This document shows, one piece after another, positions 14,301 through 23,100 of a stretch of DNA of 64,000 bases. The notes under the pieces were generated by a model, which saw nothing but the letters and a program-made list of their open reading frames with translations, was not told the DNA's origin and did no database searches. Within the stretch, counting starts at the first letter, position 1. The number at the start of each line of letters is the position of its first letter. This DNA comes from Rhizobium rosettiformans W3 (GTDB taxonomy: Bacteria > Pseudomonadota > Alphaproteobacteria > Rhizobiales > Rhizobiaceae). Location: the NCBI RefSeq assembly GCF_004912135.1, contig NZ_STGU01000012.1, forward strand, positions 1 through 64,000. The letters run 5' to 3'. A program made the translations under genes and the position numbers.

Positions 14301-14309
14301 ATTTTCTAA
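14297..14309 (+). promoter_or_regulatory. Palindromic operator variant overlapping a stop codon
   Basis: TTAGATTTTCTAA (14297-14309), flanked to give the perfect palindrome GGTTAGA-TTT-TCTAACC (14295-14311 or one base either side). It is the most diverged copy. The following 165 bp to the next small gene hold no clear promoter. Confidence 0.4.
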
Positions 14310-14475
14310 CCTCCTTCAACTTGAAAAACCCCTAAAAACTGACTGGTATTCGAAAAGTTCCCATCCGCAGACGAAAAAAGTGCAGAAAACGTCCGCAAAT
14401 TCTAACACAGCGCTTGAATTTCTTTCCTTTGAGCGTACAAAGGACATCGTTAATGACCAACGTAGGAGTTGCCGA

Positions 14476-14622
14476 ATGTCCAAACATGCACGATTGATCC
14501 GTGTAGCCCACGAGCTGAAGGAGGTTTCCGAACAAGACCTAACCAAGACCTCCCGAGCGCATATGCGCAAGCTTCTCACTGAGGCCGATAGTTTGCTGAC
14601 GAGCCTCGGAGGGACCACCTGA
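14476..14622 (+). CDS. Small phage protein of unknown function (48 aa)
   Basis: ATG 14476 follows AGGAG (14464-14468). The 48-residue product is charged and helical (RVAHELKEVSEQDLTKTSR). No family is recognised. It ends 22 bases before the PhoH gene and is probably co-transcribed with it. Confidence 0.5.
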   Translation: MSKHARLIRVAHELKEVSEQDLTKTSRAHMRKLLTEADSLLTSLGGTT

Positions 14623-14644
14623 TCCCAGCTCAAAGGAGACCACG

Positions 14645-15430
14645 TTGAACGTGCATTCTCAAATCTTCGAAGCCGACCGTCCAGCCAGCAATGAACTGGA
14701 CAAGTTTCTCACCCGCCGCGAGCGCAAGCAGCTTCGCAAAAAGGGAGGCCGGAACCCAGCGCCACGGATGGACATCAAGGAAGGATACAAGCCCCTCGTC
14801 GCAATGACGCCCACCCAGGCGGATTACATCGACAGCTTGACCAATGCCTCCCAGGTTTTCGCCATCGGCCCTGCCGGTACGGGTAAGACCTACATCCCAG
14901 CCCGCATCGCAGCTCGTATGCTCAAGCAAAAGCAGATCGAGAAGATTTACATCGCACGTCCGACAGTTTCCGCAAAACGTCACCAGCAGGGTTTCCTACC
15001 CGGCAAGCTGGAACAGAAGTTGGCGCCCTGGGTGGTGCCAATCTTCGACGCCATCAAGGATGAGGTGAACCCGAAGACGCTGGAAGATTGGCAGAAGAAT
15101 GGGCAGATCGAGATCGTCTCTTTTGAACACCTTCGCGGTCGGACCCTTCGTGATTGCTTCGTCATTCTCGATGAGGCTCAGCTCTGCACCTACGCAGACC
15201 TGAAGCTCTTCCTGACCCGTAAGGGTGAAAGCTCGACCTACGTCATCACAGGCGACCTGGATCAGACGGAAGACGAGGTCATCCCTGACAGCGGCCTTGG
15301 AATCGTGGTCGACATGATCGAGCGGTTCGACCTGTCTCCCGACCTGATTGAGTTTGACGAGTCCGAAGTCGTTCGCTCGGCAGACGCTAAGGAATGGGTA
15401 ACGGCCTTTAAACGTGCGAGCCAGGGATAG
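14645..15430 (+). CDS. phoH: PhoH-family P-loop ATPase
   Basis: The 261-residue protein has Walker A GPAGTGKT (75-82) and Walker B ILDEAQ (174-179), with the PhoH-typical ARPTVSA segment (104-110) and ITGDLDQ near 200. PhoH-like proteins are common in phages; they are predicted RNA- or nucleotide-dependent ATPases whose exact job is not settled. The start is TTG 14645 with AAAGGAGACC upstream. The stop TAG (15428-15430) lies within the next operator copy. Confidence 0.88.
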   Translation: MNVHSQIFEADRPASNELDKFLTRRERKQLRKKGGRNPAPRMDIKEGYKPLVAMTPTQADYIDSLTNASQVFAIGPAGTGKTYIPARIAARMLKQKQIEKIYIARPTVSAKRHQQGFLPGKLEQKLAPWVVPIFDAIKDEVNPKTLEDWQKNGQIEIVSFEHLRGRTLRDCFVILDEAQLCTYADLKLFLTRKGESSTYVITGDLDQTEDEVIPDSGLGIVVDMIERFDLSPDLIEFDESEVVRSADAKEWVTAFKRASQG

Positions 15431-15477
15431 AATTTTTGACATCTGAGGCGTTCTATGTCAAAATAAGCGCCTCAGAT
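15427..15477 (+). promoter_or_regulatory. Promoter with operator and inverted repeat, before connector gene
   Basis: The palindrome variant ATAGAATTTTTGA (15427-15439) overlaps -35 TTGACA (15436-15441). A 17-bp spacer and -10 CAAAAT (15459-15464) follow. A perfect 10-bp inverted repeat, ATCTGAGGCG (15441-15450) and CGCCTCAGAT (15468-15477), encloses the -10 box, and the ribosome binding site AAAGGA comes right after its right arm. Confidence 0.7.
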
Positions 15478-15491
15478 TAAAGGATCGATCC

Positions 15492-16010
15492 ATGGCATTC
15501 GAATTCATCCTGGAGACCGGGGAGATTGTCCCCGGCGCCAACTCATATGCAAGCGTCGAGGAAGCTGATGACTACCTCGCCGCCAATATCCATGCTGATG
15601 AGTCCTGGTCGGCCCTGCCGGAAGAGAGCAAGCAAAAGCTCCTGGTCTGGTCCACGCGCTACATCGACCAACGCGCCCGCTGGAACGGCAAACCTGTCTC
15701 TGCCACCCAGCCCCTGCGCCATCCCCGCCACGGCTTGAAGAATGCCGATGGTATCGAAATCCCTTGGAACATCATTGCTCCGCAGCTGAAGGCCGCGACC
15801 ATCGAGATGGCTCGCTACCTGGTCGACACTGACCGGTCGGCGGATCGCCCGCAGGACGGACTGAAGAGCCTGAAGGTTGACGTGATCGAGCTGGAATTCC
15901 GCGAGGGATATTCGCTTCCTTCCGTACCGCAGGAGATCAACAATATGCTCGCCGGTCTCGGCTCGCTGATCTCCGGCCCTGGTGGTCACGCCAAGATTCG
16001 GAGAGCCTGA
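15492..16010 (+). CDS. Head-tail connector / DnaT-like phage protein
   Basis: The 172-residue protein begins FEFILETGEIVPGANSYASV and has LLVWSTRYIDQ and HPRHGLKNADGIEIP segments, matching the 'DnaT-like ssDNA-binding' phage family. That family sits at the head-tail junction in many siphoviruses and is probably an adaptor (head completion) protein; the name DnaT is historical. It leads the connector block, with TGATG overlap to the next gene. Confidence 0.7.
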   Translation: MAFEFILETGEIVPGANSYASVEEADDYLAANIHADESWSALPEESKQKLLVWSTRYIDQRARWNGKPVSATQPLRHPRHGLKNADGIEIPWNIIAPQLKAATIEMARYLVDTDRSADRPQDGLKSLKVDVIELEFREGYSLPSVPQEINNMLAGLGSLISGPGGHAKIRRA

Positions 16011-16384
16011 TGTTCAAAAAGCTGATTAGAGACATGGTCGACGTTGCTTTCGATGTGACCGGTGATCTCAAAGAGATCGTCACCTATCGTCAGTTTGTGG
16101 AAGCAGGATACGACACCGCCACATCGACCCCGATCAACATCACCAACGACGTCTTGAATGTGAAGGCGATCTTCGCTCGCTTTTCGGAAGACGAGAGGGA
16201 TGACGAAGTCATGGTACTGAAGGACTGGAAGGTCCTCGTCCCGGCGTCGGCGCTCGAATCGATCACCCTCGGTGATGCCGTCGAAGACACGATCATCGAC
16301 AGCAAGGGCAAGGAGTGGAATGTGCGCCGATACATGGGCATCGTCTCCGGCGCCATGCACACTTTTCATGTGAGGGCAGCATGA
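16010..16384 (+). CDS. Head closure / stopper-like protein (124 aa)
   Basis: The ATG overlaps the previous stop by one base. The small beta-rich protein has VTYRQFVEAGYDTATSTP and a VLKDWKVLVPASAL segment, as in head-closure (stopper) proteins that ring the connector. The assignment rests mainly on position between adaptor and tail terminator genes. Its stop overlaps the next start (ATGA). Confidence 0.55.
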   Translation: MFKKLIRDMVDVAFDVTGDLKEIVTYRQFVEAGYDTATSTPINITNDVLNVKAIFARFSEDERDDEVMVLKDWKVLVPASALESITLGDAVEDTIIDSKGKEWNVRRYMGIVSGAMHTFHVRAA

Positions 16385-16866
16385 TCGAGATCGGCGGTCT
16401 CGACAAATTCCTGTCCGGACTGGCTCGGGCAAAGCTCGTCCCAGACGAACTGATCCGAATGAAGCTCAACTATGCGCTTCCGTTCGTGCATCAGGAGGTT
16501 ACGTCGAAGACCCCGGTGTGGTCAGGTGCTGCGCTCCGAAACTGGGTCTGGTCTACCGGTCAACCTTACAGCGGTCCCGCGCTCGGCCCGTTGGGAAGCA
16601 TGGCGCCTGGACCGACGAACTCGATGCCGCTGGGGACAGAACCGAGACGACCTATCAACCAGGCTGCTGCAGACGCGTCTTTTGGGCAAATCAGCACTCG
16701 CAATCCGTATCAGCAGTTCTGGCTCGCCAACAACGATCCTGACATTGTCGACCTCGAATACGGAAAACTTCCAACACCCGCACGATCAAGAAACCCACGA
16801 GGTATGGTTCGTGTAACCGTACAAAACCTCATCCTCGCGCTTGAAGGAGGCGCAAAGAAGAAATGA
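16381..16866 (+). CDS. Tail completion / minor virion protein (161 aa)
   Basis: ATG 16381 overlaps the previous stop. The N-terminal half (GGLDKFLSGLARAKLVPDEL...) is helical and contains SKTPVWSGAALRNW, a pattern seen in HK97 gp10-like tail completion proteins, where modified peptides face the tail neck. The C-terminal half is Pro-rich. Assignment is by position and weak pattern. It overlaps the next gene by four bases. Confidence 0.55.
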   Translation: MIEIGGLDKFLSGLARAKLVPDELIRMKLNYALPFVHQEVTSKTPVWSGAALRNWVWSTGQPYSGPALGPLGSMAPGPTNSMPLGTEPRRPINQAAADASFGQISTRNPYQQFWLANNDPDIVDLEYGKLPTPARSRNPRGMVRVTVQNLILALEGGAKKK

Positions 16867-17285
16867 GTGAATCTTCAATGCGCTCTGCTATCGAAAGCCG
16901 CCTCTCTGGGTATCTGAGCACCCAGCAGCCACCGGTCAGTCTCTTCTTCGAGAACACCAAAGGCACGAAGCCTGAGAAGGCACCCTATGTGGAATTCACG
17001 ATCCTGGAAGGCAACTCCCGCCGCGCCAACCTGGGTGGTAGTCGCACGGTGCGCCATGTCGGCGTTCTCCAGATCGATGTCATGTGGCCTAAGGACACTG
17101 GCATGGGAGGCGTCGAGCGCCTGGCCTCCAAGTGCGGCAGCTGGTTTGACGAATGGTCAGTCAAGCTGGACGACGATGCCAGCCTGAACTTCAAGACGCC
17201 GCGTCAGACAACACTGGGCATCGCAGGCGAGTTTCAAAGGATTGCTGTCAGCATCCCTTACTGGCGGGACGAAAAATCCAAGTGA
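16863..17285 (+). CDS. Tail terminator protein
   Basis: The 140-residue protein looks like the phage tail-terminator family: an N-terminal helix (RSAIESRLSGYL), a beta-sheet core (APYVEFTILEG, GVLQIDVMWPKDTG) and a C-terminal strand (ISVPYW-like VSIPYW). It caps the tail tube and joins it to the head. The next promoter and the tail tube gene follow. Confidence 0.75.
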   Translation: MSESSMRSAIESRLSGYLSTQQPPVSLFFENTKGTKPEKAPYVEFTILEGNSRRANLGGSRTVRHVGVLQIDVMWPKDTGMGGVERLASKCGSWFDEWSVKLDDDASLNFKTPRQTTLGIAGEFQRIAVSIPYWRDEKSK

Positions 17286-17302
17286 GCCACCGGACAAAAT
17301 CT

Positions 17303-17337
17303 TTGACGTAAGTGGGATTTCGGGATAGAATTTCTGA
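17303..17337 (+). promoter_or_regulatory. Promoter with palindromic operator before tail tube gene
   Basis: -35 TTGACG (17303-17308), 17-bp spacer and -10 TAGAAT (17326-17331). The -10 box is part of the palindrome copy ATAGAATTTCTGA (17325-17337). A 14-bp run GTGAGCCACCGGAC just upstream (17282-17295) recurs at 39,780 before the endolysin. A small GGGT/ACCC hairpin follows. Confidence 0.65.
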
Positions 17338-17421
17338 CATTGGGTTATTTACCCTATCGTCTTTCATCCTGAAGTCAATTGGCGGGGTCGGTTCTTCAGG
17401 CAATCACATCGGAGAAGAACC

Positions 17422-19224
17422 GTGACATTTGCTGATTCCAACCGCGCCTCCATCCGCTACATCGCTGAAAGCACAAGCGAGTGGGGCACCATCCCAGCGG
17501 ACGGCAAGAGCCGTCAGCTTCGCTTTACCTCTTCGTCGCTCGCCGCGCAGAAGGAAACGACCGTTTCGGAAGAGCTTCGCGCTGACCGAATGGTGTCGTC
17601 TGTTCCTGAAGTTTCCGCCTCGTCTGAGGGTGAGATCAACTTCGAACTCTCAGCCGGTTCGCAGGACGACTTCCTCCAGGCCTTCGTTCTTGGTGCCTGG
17701 ACGCGCCCGATGACCTTTGACTACTTCAAGGGTGTCGCCGTTTCCTGGGTCGCCAACAACCGCCTCCTGATCGCCGGTCAGGACGCTCGCGGTTATTTCG
17801 AAGTCGGTCGCCGCATCAAGGTCGAGGGCTTCGTCGCCAACGACGTCAACAACGGCTACTTCGAGATCGCAGCCCTCGCCATGTCCGGCGATGACACGCA
17901 GATCACCGTGACCACGACAACGTCGGTTCCGGAAGGTTCGTCCGCTGCCACCAAGGTGCTCGACGCCAACGACGTCATCGTCGCAAACAACAGCGGGCTG
18001 CGCCTCGGCACCGCCGACGCCTCGACCATCGACTCGAACGGCGCCAACGCATTTGCCTCGGCAATCGCAGCTGGTCAGCTCTCGGTCGGTCAGATGATCT
18101 TCCTCGACCTGCCGGTCAGCGAGATCACCTTCGACAGCTACACGGTCACCTTCGCCGCTGCCGCAACCGCTGGCGACAAGATCATCGTCAACGACGGCCT
18201 GAACGTCATCGACTTCACCGCAGGTCGTGAATACCAGGTTGGCGCCGACGAACTGGAATCCGCTGCTGCCTTCGCGCTCGCCGTGAACCAGAAGCGCGTT
18301 GCCGGTAACATCAACGCCAAGGCTGTTGCAGCTGCCGGTGTCGTGACCGTCTACATCTTGTCGAACCACGTCAACTCGGAAGCCTCCACAACCGGCGCAG
18401 GCATCACAGTTGGTGCCAAGGTTGCTGCGACTGCCGCCGACGCCCGTGGCTTCTACAAGCTGACCGGTGTCGCCGACGACGTTCTTACCGTGACGCCGCA
18501 GATTCCGACTGTAGCCGCGCCTGGCGTTGCCACGATCAAGGGTTCGATGCTCCGCAACCCTGGTGACGTTGAGGACATCACGCCTCAGTCGTTCGCCCTG
18601 GAGCAGTCGTTCAACGACGTCGACAAGCACTTCATCCAGAACGGCATGCGCGTCGGTTCCTTCTCGCTCGAAGTCGCCTCCGGCTCCATCGTGACCGGTG
18701 CCATGAACTTCATGGGTAAGGAAACCCAGACCGTCACCGCTTCTCGTCTCGGCAAGGCGCCTTACACGACGCTCGAATCCACCGCGACCGAAGTGATGAA
18801 CGCGACGACCAACGTCGGCAACCTGACCAAGAATGGCGCGATCCTGTCGACCGCCGTCCAGTCGCTGTCGATTGAAGGTGACGCTTCGCTCCGTAACCAG
18901 AACGCGGTCGGCTCGAAGTTTGCTCGCGGTATCGGTACCGGTCGTTTCCAGCTGACGGGTGCGCTCACCGCGTACTTCGAAGACCTGACCATGTACAACC
19001 ACTTCCTGAACCACGACACCATCTCGATTGGTTTCGACTTCAAGGACCAGGACTCGAACGTCTACTACTACACGATCCCGGCCCTGAAGATCACGTCCGA
19101 CCCGATCACCCCTGGCGGTATCGACCAGGACGTTCTGGAAGAGATGGAATGGTCCGCTCTTCGCGATGCCGCCACCCGCTGCATGCTGCAGGTCGACCGC
19201 TTCAGCTCCGTTCTGCCAACCTAA
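17422..19224 (+). CDS. Major tail tube protein with inserted domain (600 aa)
   Basis: The N-terminal region (GTIPADGKSRQLRFTSSSL) and C-terminal region (SIGFDFKDQDSNVYYYTIPALK) match the phage tail tube family. About 300 residues in the middle (roughly 160-380) are Ala/Val/Thr-rich and repetitive and probably form extra surface domains, making this tube protein twice the usual length. GTG 17422 with GGAGAAG is the start. A palindrome copy follows five bases after the stop. Confidence 0.8.
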   Translation: MTFADSNRASIRYIAESTSEWGTIPADGKSRQLRFTSSSLAAQKETTVSEELRADRMVSSVPEVSASSEGEINFELSAGSQDDFLQAFVLGAWTRPMTFDYFKGVAVSWVANNRLLIAGQDARGYFEVGRRIKVEGFVANDVNNGYFEIAALAMSGDDTQITVTTTTSVPEGSSAATKVLDANDVIVANNSGLRLGTADASTIDSNGANAFASAIAAGQLSVGQMIFLDLPVSEITFDSYTVTFAAAATAGDKIIVNDGLNVIDFTAGREYQVGADELESAAAFALAVNQKRVAGNINAKAVAAAGVVTVYILSNHVNSEASTTGAGITVGAKVAATAADARGFYKLTGVADDVLTVTPQIPTVAAPGVATIKGSMLRNPGDVEDITPQSFALEQSFNDVDKHFIQNGMRVGSFSLEVASGSIVTGAMNFMGKETQTVTASRLGKAPYTTLESTATEVMNATTNVGNLTKNGAILSTAVQSLSIEGDASLRNQNAVGSKFARGIGTGRFQLTGALTAYFEDLTMYNHFLNHDTISIGFDFKDQDSNVYYYTIPALKITSDPITPGGIDQDVLEEMEWSALRDAATRCMLQVDRFSSVLPT

Positions 19225-19228
19225 GGAG

Positions 19229-19241
19229 ACAGAAATTCTGA
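19229..19241 (+). promoter_or_regulatory. Palindromic operator copy
   Basis: ACAGAAATTCTGA followed by CATCGCATG, five bases after the tail tube stop codon and 100 bp before the chaperone gene. No clear -10 box follows. Confidence 0.55.
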
Positions 19242-19343
19242 CATCGCATGTCAAGTGCGCTGTCAACCCGACAAAGAAAACACCCCTTGGGAGCGAGTGA
19301 TCGGGCGCTCGCTCCCGCCCTTACCCGAAAAGGACTGACTACC

Positions 19344-19757
19344 ATGGCTCTGAAGACCAACCTCCACAAGAACTACGCCACCTCCTCGGACAAGGAAGAG
19401 AACGGCACCTGGCAGGAATTCGAAGGCGGCATCCGCCTGAAAATCCGTCGTCTGAATTCGCAGGCATCGCTCGACGCCCGCAAGGAAGCCGAGAAGCCCT
19501 ACACGTCGCAGCTTCGCCAGAAGAACCCGCCGACCGACATCCTCGAAAAGGTTCTCATCACGCAGCTCGCCTTCGGCGTGATCGCTGATTGGGAAGGCAT
19601 CGAAGGTGAAGAAGGTCCCATCCCTTACTCCGGCGAGACGGCATTTGAGCTTCTCTCCGACGAGTCGCTCAAGGACTTCCGTGGCGAAGTGCTCTCGTTC
19701 GCCCTGAACAAGGACGCCTTCCGCGCCGAGGACGTCAAGGAAGCCCTGGGAAACTAA
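19344..19757 (+). CDS. Tail assembly chaperone, short form (gpG-like)
   Basis: The 137-residue protein lies between tail tube and tape measure, the invariant place of the tail assembly chaperone, which keeps the tape measure soluble and recruits tube protein. ATG 19344 was chosen because AAAAGGACTG precedes it. The frame ends GGA AAC TAA; a slippery heptamer GGGAAAC at 19748-19754 lets some ribosomes shift -1 into the following frame. Confidence 0.8.
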   Translation: MALKTNLHKNYATSSDKEENGTWQEFEGGIRLKIRRLNSQASLDARKEAEKPYTSQLRQKNPPTDILEKVLITQLAFGVIADWEGIEGEEGPIPYSGETAFELLSDESLKDFRGEVLSFALNKDAFRAEDVKEALGN

Positions 19758-20140
19758 CTGAATTCCTGAAGCAACAGCTCAGGCCAGACGCCAAGAAGCT
19801 GGCCTTCCGCAAAAAGCTCCAGGAAGAAGGCAACGTCTCCCGCAAGTTCGCAGACGATGCCGATTCCGAAGCTGAACTGTTCCCAGACCTCACGTGGGTC
19901 TGGGACATTTTCACCCTTCTGAACAGGCAGCGTCAGGTCGGGTCTAACGGCCCTCAGCCAATCTCCCTGCAGGACATTCGCTCGATCTGCGAGCTGAAGA
20001 ACATCACCCGCAGCGACGACATCGAACTCCTCCTCCTCTCGATCCCAGAACTCGACGCCATGGTGCTCAAGAAGCACTACGACGAGGTCGAAGCTCAGAT
20101 GAAGAAGGCAAACAAGAAAAAGCAGCCTGCGAGAAAATAA
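19748..20140 (+). CDS. Tail assembly chaperone, -1 frameshift extension (gpGT-like)
   Basis: After a -1 slip at GGGAAAC (19748-19754) the ribosome continues in frame 2 as LTEFLKQQLRPDAKK and stops at TAA 20138-20140. This adds about 128 residues to the short form. The extension has no start codon of its own with a good binding site. It is charged, helical and ends in a Lys-rich tail, like lambda gpT. The stop abuts the tape measure ATG. Confidence 0.78.
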   Translation, partial: GKLTEFLKQQLRPDAKKLAFRKKLQEEGNVSRKFADDADSEAELFPDLTWVWDIFTLLNRQRQVGSNGPQPISLQDIRSICELKNITRSDDIELLLLSIPELDAMVLKKHYDEVEAQMKKANKKKQPARK

Positions 20141-23100
20141 ATGTCTGAGACTCATAGCATTAATCTGAATATCAACGCCACTGGTGCTAAGCGCGGCGCC
20201 ACGGAATACAAGGCCGCGATCAATCAGATCACTGCGGCTACTCAGGCATACAAGAAGGCGGTCGAATCCTTCGGTCGACCATCTGTAGACTTCTCGAAGA
20301 TGGCGCGTGATCTCAATGCGCTATCCGGTGTCCGTTTCTCTGCCAGCACTGCCAAGAATATCCAGGACCTGGGCACTGCCCTCCGCAACTTCCGTGGTCC
20401 CTCGGCTTCTCAGCTGAAGGGGACACGTGACTTCCTGCGTGTCATTGCCTCTGCCTCGGTCAACCCATCTGTCGCCCGAAACATCGCTGCAGTCAGTGCA
20501 GCCTTCTCCACATTCCGAGGACCGACACGCAACAACGCGGCAGCTGTCCGTGAACTGTTCCGTGCGCTCAACAGCGCCCGTATGAACCCTGCGACAGCCG
20601 GTCAGCTGGCGGCGATCACAGCTTCACTTTCAGGCTTCCGTGGCCCTTCGGCGGCAGCAGTTCGCAATGTTGATGCGATGGTCACCGCCATCAATCGTCT
20701 GCGCACTCCGCCTGACATGGGTCGCCTCGTATCCGCCCTGAACCAGATCGCCCATGCTGCGCAGAATGCAAACACCCTTCTGACGCGCCTGTCTCAGAGC
20801 CATCGCGGCAACGTGACGGGCATGAGAAGCGCATCGAGCGCCACCCTCAGCCTCACCGGCAACATGCGAGGCCTGGAGAACGCAATGTCGCTCTCCTACC
20901 AGGCTGGATCGCAGCTGCGCGTTCTGCTGGGATCGTTGACGCTCGGTCAGTTCACACAGGGCGTCTACAATGCGACCCTGTCCGCTCAGCGCTTCGAGAC
21001 CGCCATGGGCGTTGCATCGAAGACCGCGATTGAACAGCAGTCGTCTATGAATTTCGCTGCCGAAGCTGCCGACAAGTACGGCATGTCTCTGGTCGGCATC
21101 CGCGAAGAATACGGCAAGTTTTACACCTCCGCTCGTCTCGCCGGTCAGTCGGTCGAGAACACCCAGTTCGTCTTCGAATCCATGTCCGGCGCGATGCGCG
21201 TCATGGGCGTTGACGCCATGGGTCAGGCTCGTTCGTTCAAGGCTCTGACTCAGATGTTCTCGAAGGGTGCGGTAATGGCGGAAGAACTCCGCCAGCAGCT
21301 CGGCGAGCAGCTCCCTGCTGCATTCCCTCTGATGCAGGAAGCTCTGTCTGAGCACCTGGGTAAGAAGGTCGATCTGTCGAAGATGCTGGAGCTGGGTCAG
21401 GTTTCTGACGATGCTGTGGTTCTGCTCGCCAAGAAGATGGCGGAAGTCTTCGGTCCCCAGATCATCGCTGCGCTCGACCGCGCCGACACCAAGATTGGTC
21501 AGCTGCAGAACAGCTGGACCAAATTCCAGGAGCTGGTCGGTAAGAATGGGGTCATGGACGCCTTCGGCGACGTTGCCCGCGCTTTGACGGATGTCATGGA
21601 AAGCGCCGAATTCAAGGGGAACGCTGTCGCTATTTCACAGGCTCTTGGGGACACTATTCGTGCCTTGGGAGATGCCGCCATCTGGGCACTGAAGCATGTC
21701 AAGGAACTCGGGGCAGTAATGCTCGGCGTGATGTCATCTGGTTTGATCGCTGGCATCGCGAAGGGCATTTCCGTGTTCGGAATGCTGGGGTCGGTAGGGG
21801 GCATCGTCTCCGCCGCATTCGCAGCAATTCCAATGGCTGTTGGAGCTGCTGGTGGTGCTCTCGCATATTACTGGGACACGCTCGTCCAGGTTGGCGAAAC
21901 TTCCGTCACCGTGGGGACAATGGCAACGCAGGCGTTCTATGATGTCCGTGATTGGATTCTGAATGCCTCCACAGCTGCGGACAGCTTCTCGCTTCAGGGA
22001 ATTGTAGACGCGATCATCCTTGCTGATACAGCAACTGCTACCGGCTTCAACAATATGGCGCAGAACGGGGAAATGACTGCGGCCAAGTTCAAGCTGCTGT
22101 TCCAGAATGCTGGGTGGGTGGTATTGGCTGAGCTTAGCAAGATGCTGCTTAGTTTCGGCGTCTACTCTAACAAACTCATCGCTACAGCCGCTCGCAACAT
22201 GGACTATTATACGTCCAAGTTGAACCCATTTAAGTCTGAAGATGAACGTCTTGCCGAATACAAGGCTAATCTGGAATCCGACATTGCCGCATTGAACCGG
22301 ACCCTGGAATCAGGGTCGAAAGCTATCGATGAATGGTTCCAAGTTGACGAGCTATATAAGCAGTCTGGCGATATTCTAAAGCCGGTGTTGGAGGCCCACG
22401 CCGAACATTCAAAGCAACTGCAGGAGCTGCGAGACAAGGAGGCAGCTGCCCGCAAGGCTGAATTGGACCAGGCAGCTCGCGACCGTGAGCAGGCAAGACT
22501 CGACACGCTGAAGCTCACAGATACCTCCGATCTCAATCCCCTGCGTGGTGACATGACCGGGGATAAGAATGCGGTCACAAAGCGCGCAAAGGATGCTGAA
22601 AAGGCTGTCAAAGACTACCGTGCCGAGATCGATGCTCTGAATTCTCAGCTGCAGGCTGGGAAGATCACGCTCGACCAGTACAACGCCGGAATCGAATTCC
22701 AGACTCGCAAGATGCAGGAGGTCTCGGACCCCTACGCGGCGATGGTCCGTTCGATGAACGACGAGGTTGGCCTCCAGAATATGGCGTCCCGCGCACGTGA
22801 GATCGAGATCGCGCATCGTGAGAAGATCAACGAGCTGGCGGAAAAGGGCATTCACGTCACAGCCGAGCAGAGCGCCAAGCTGCGTGAATTGATCACGACC
22901 CAGCAGAAAATGAATGATCGCCCGCTGAAGGAATGGGTCGACGGTATCGAAGATATCGGCGTGGCGACCGACCGTGTTGCGGTCACCGCCATCGAAGGCC
23001 TGTCCGACAACATCGCCGAAATGGTGGTGACCGGCAAAGCAGACTTCGCATCACTCGCCCAGTCGATCCTGAAGGACTTCATCAAGGTTGGTCTCCAGTC

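Noticed and set aside
14410-14450. Promoter before the 48-aa gene upstream of phoH
   Set aside because: A TTGAAT box is present, but no reasonable -10 box lies at the right distance.
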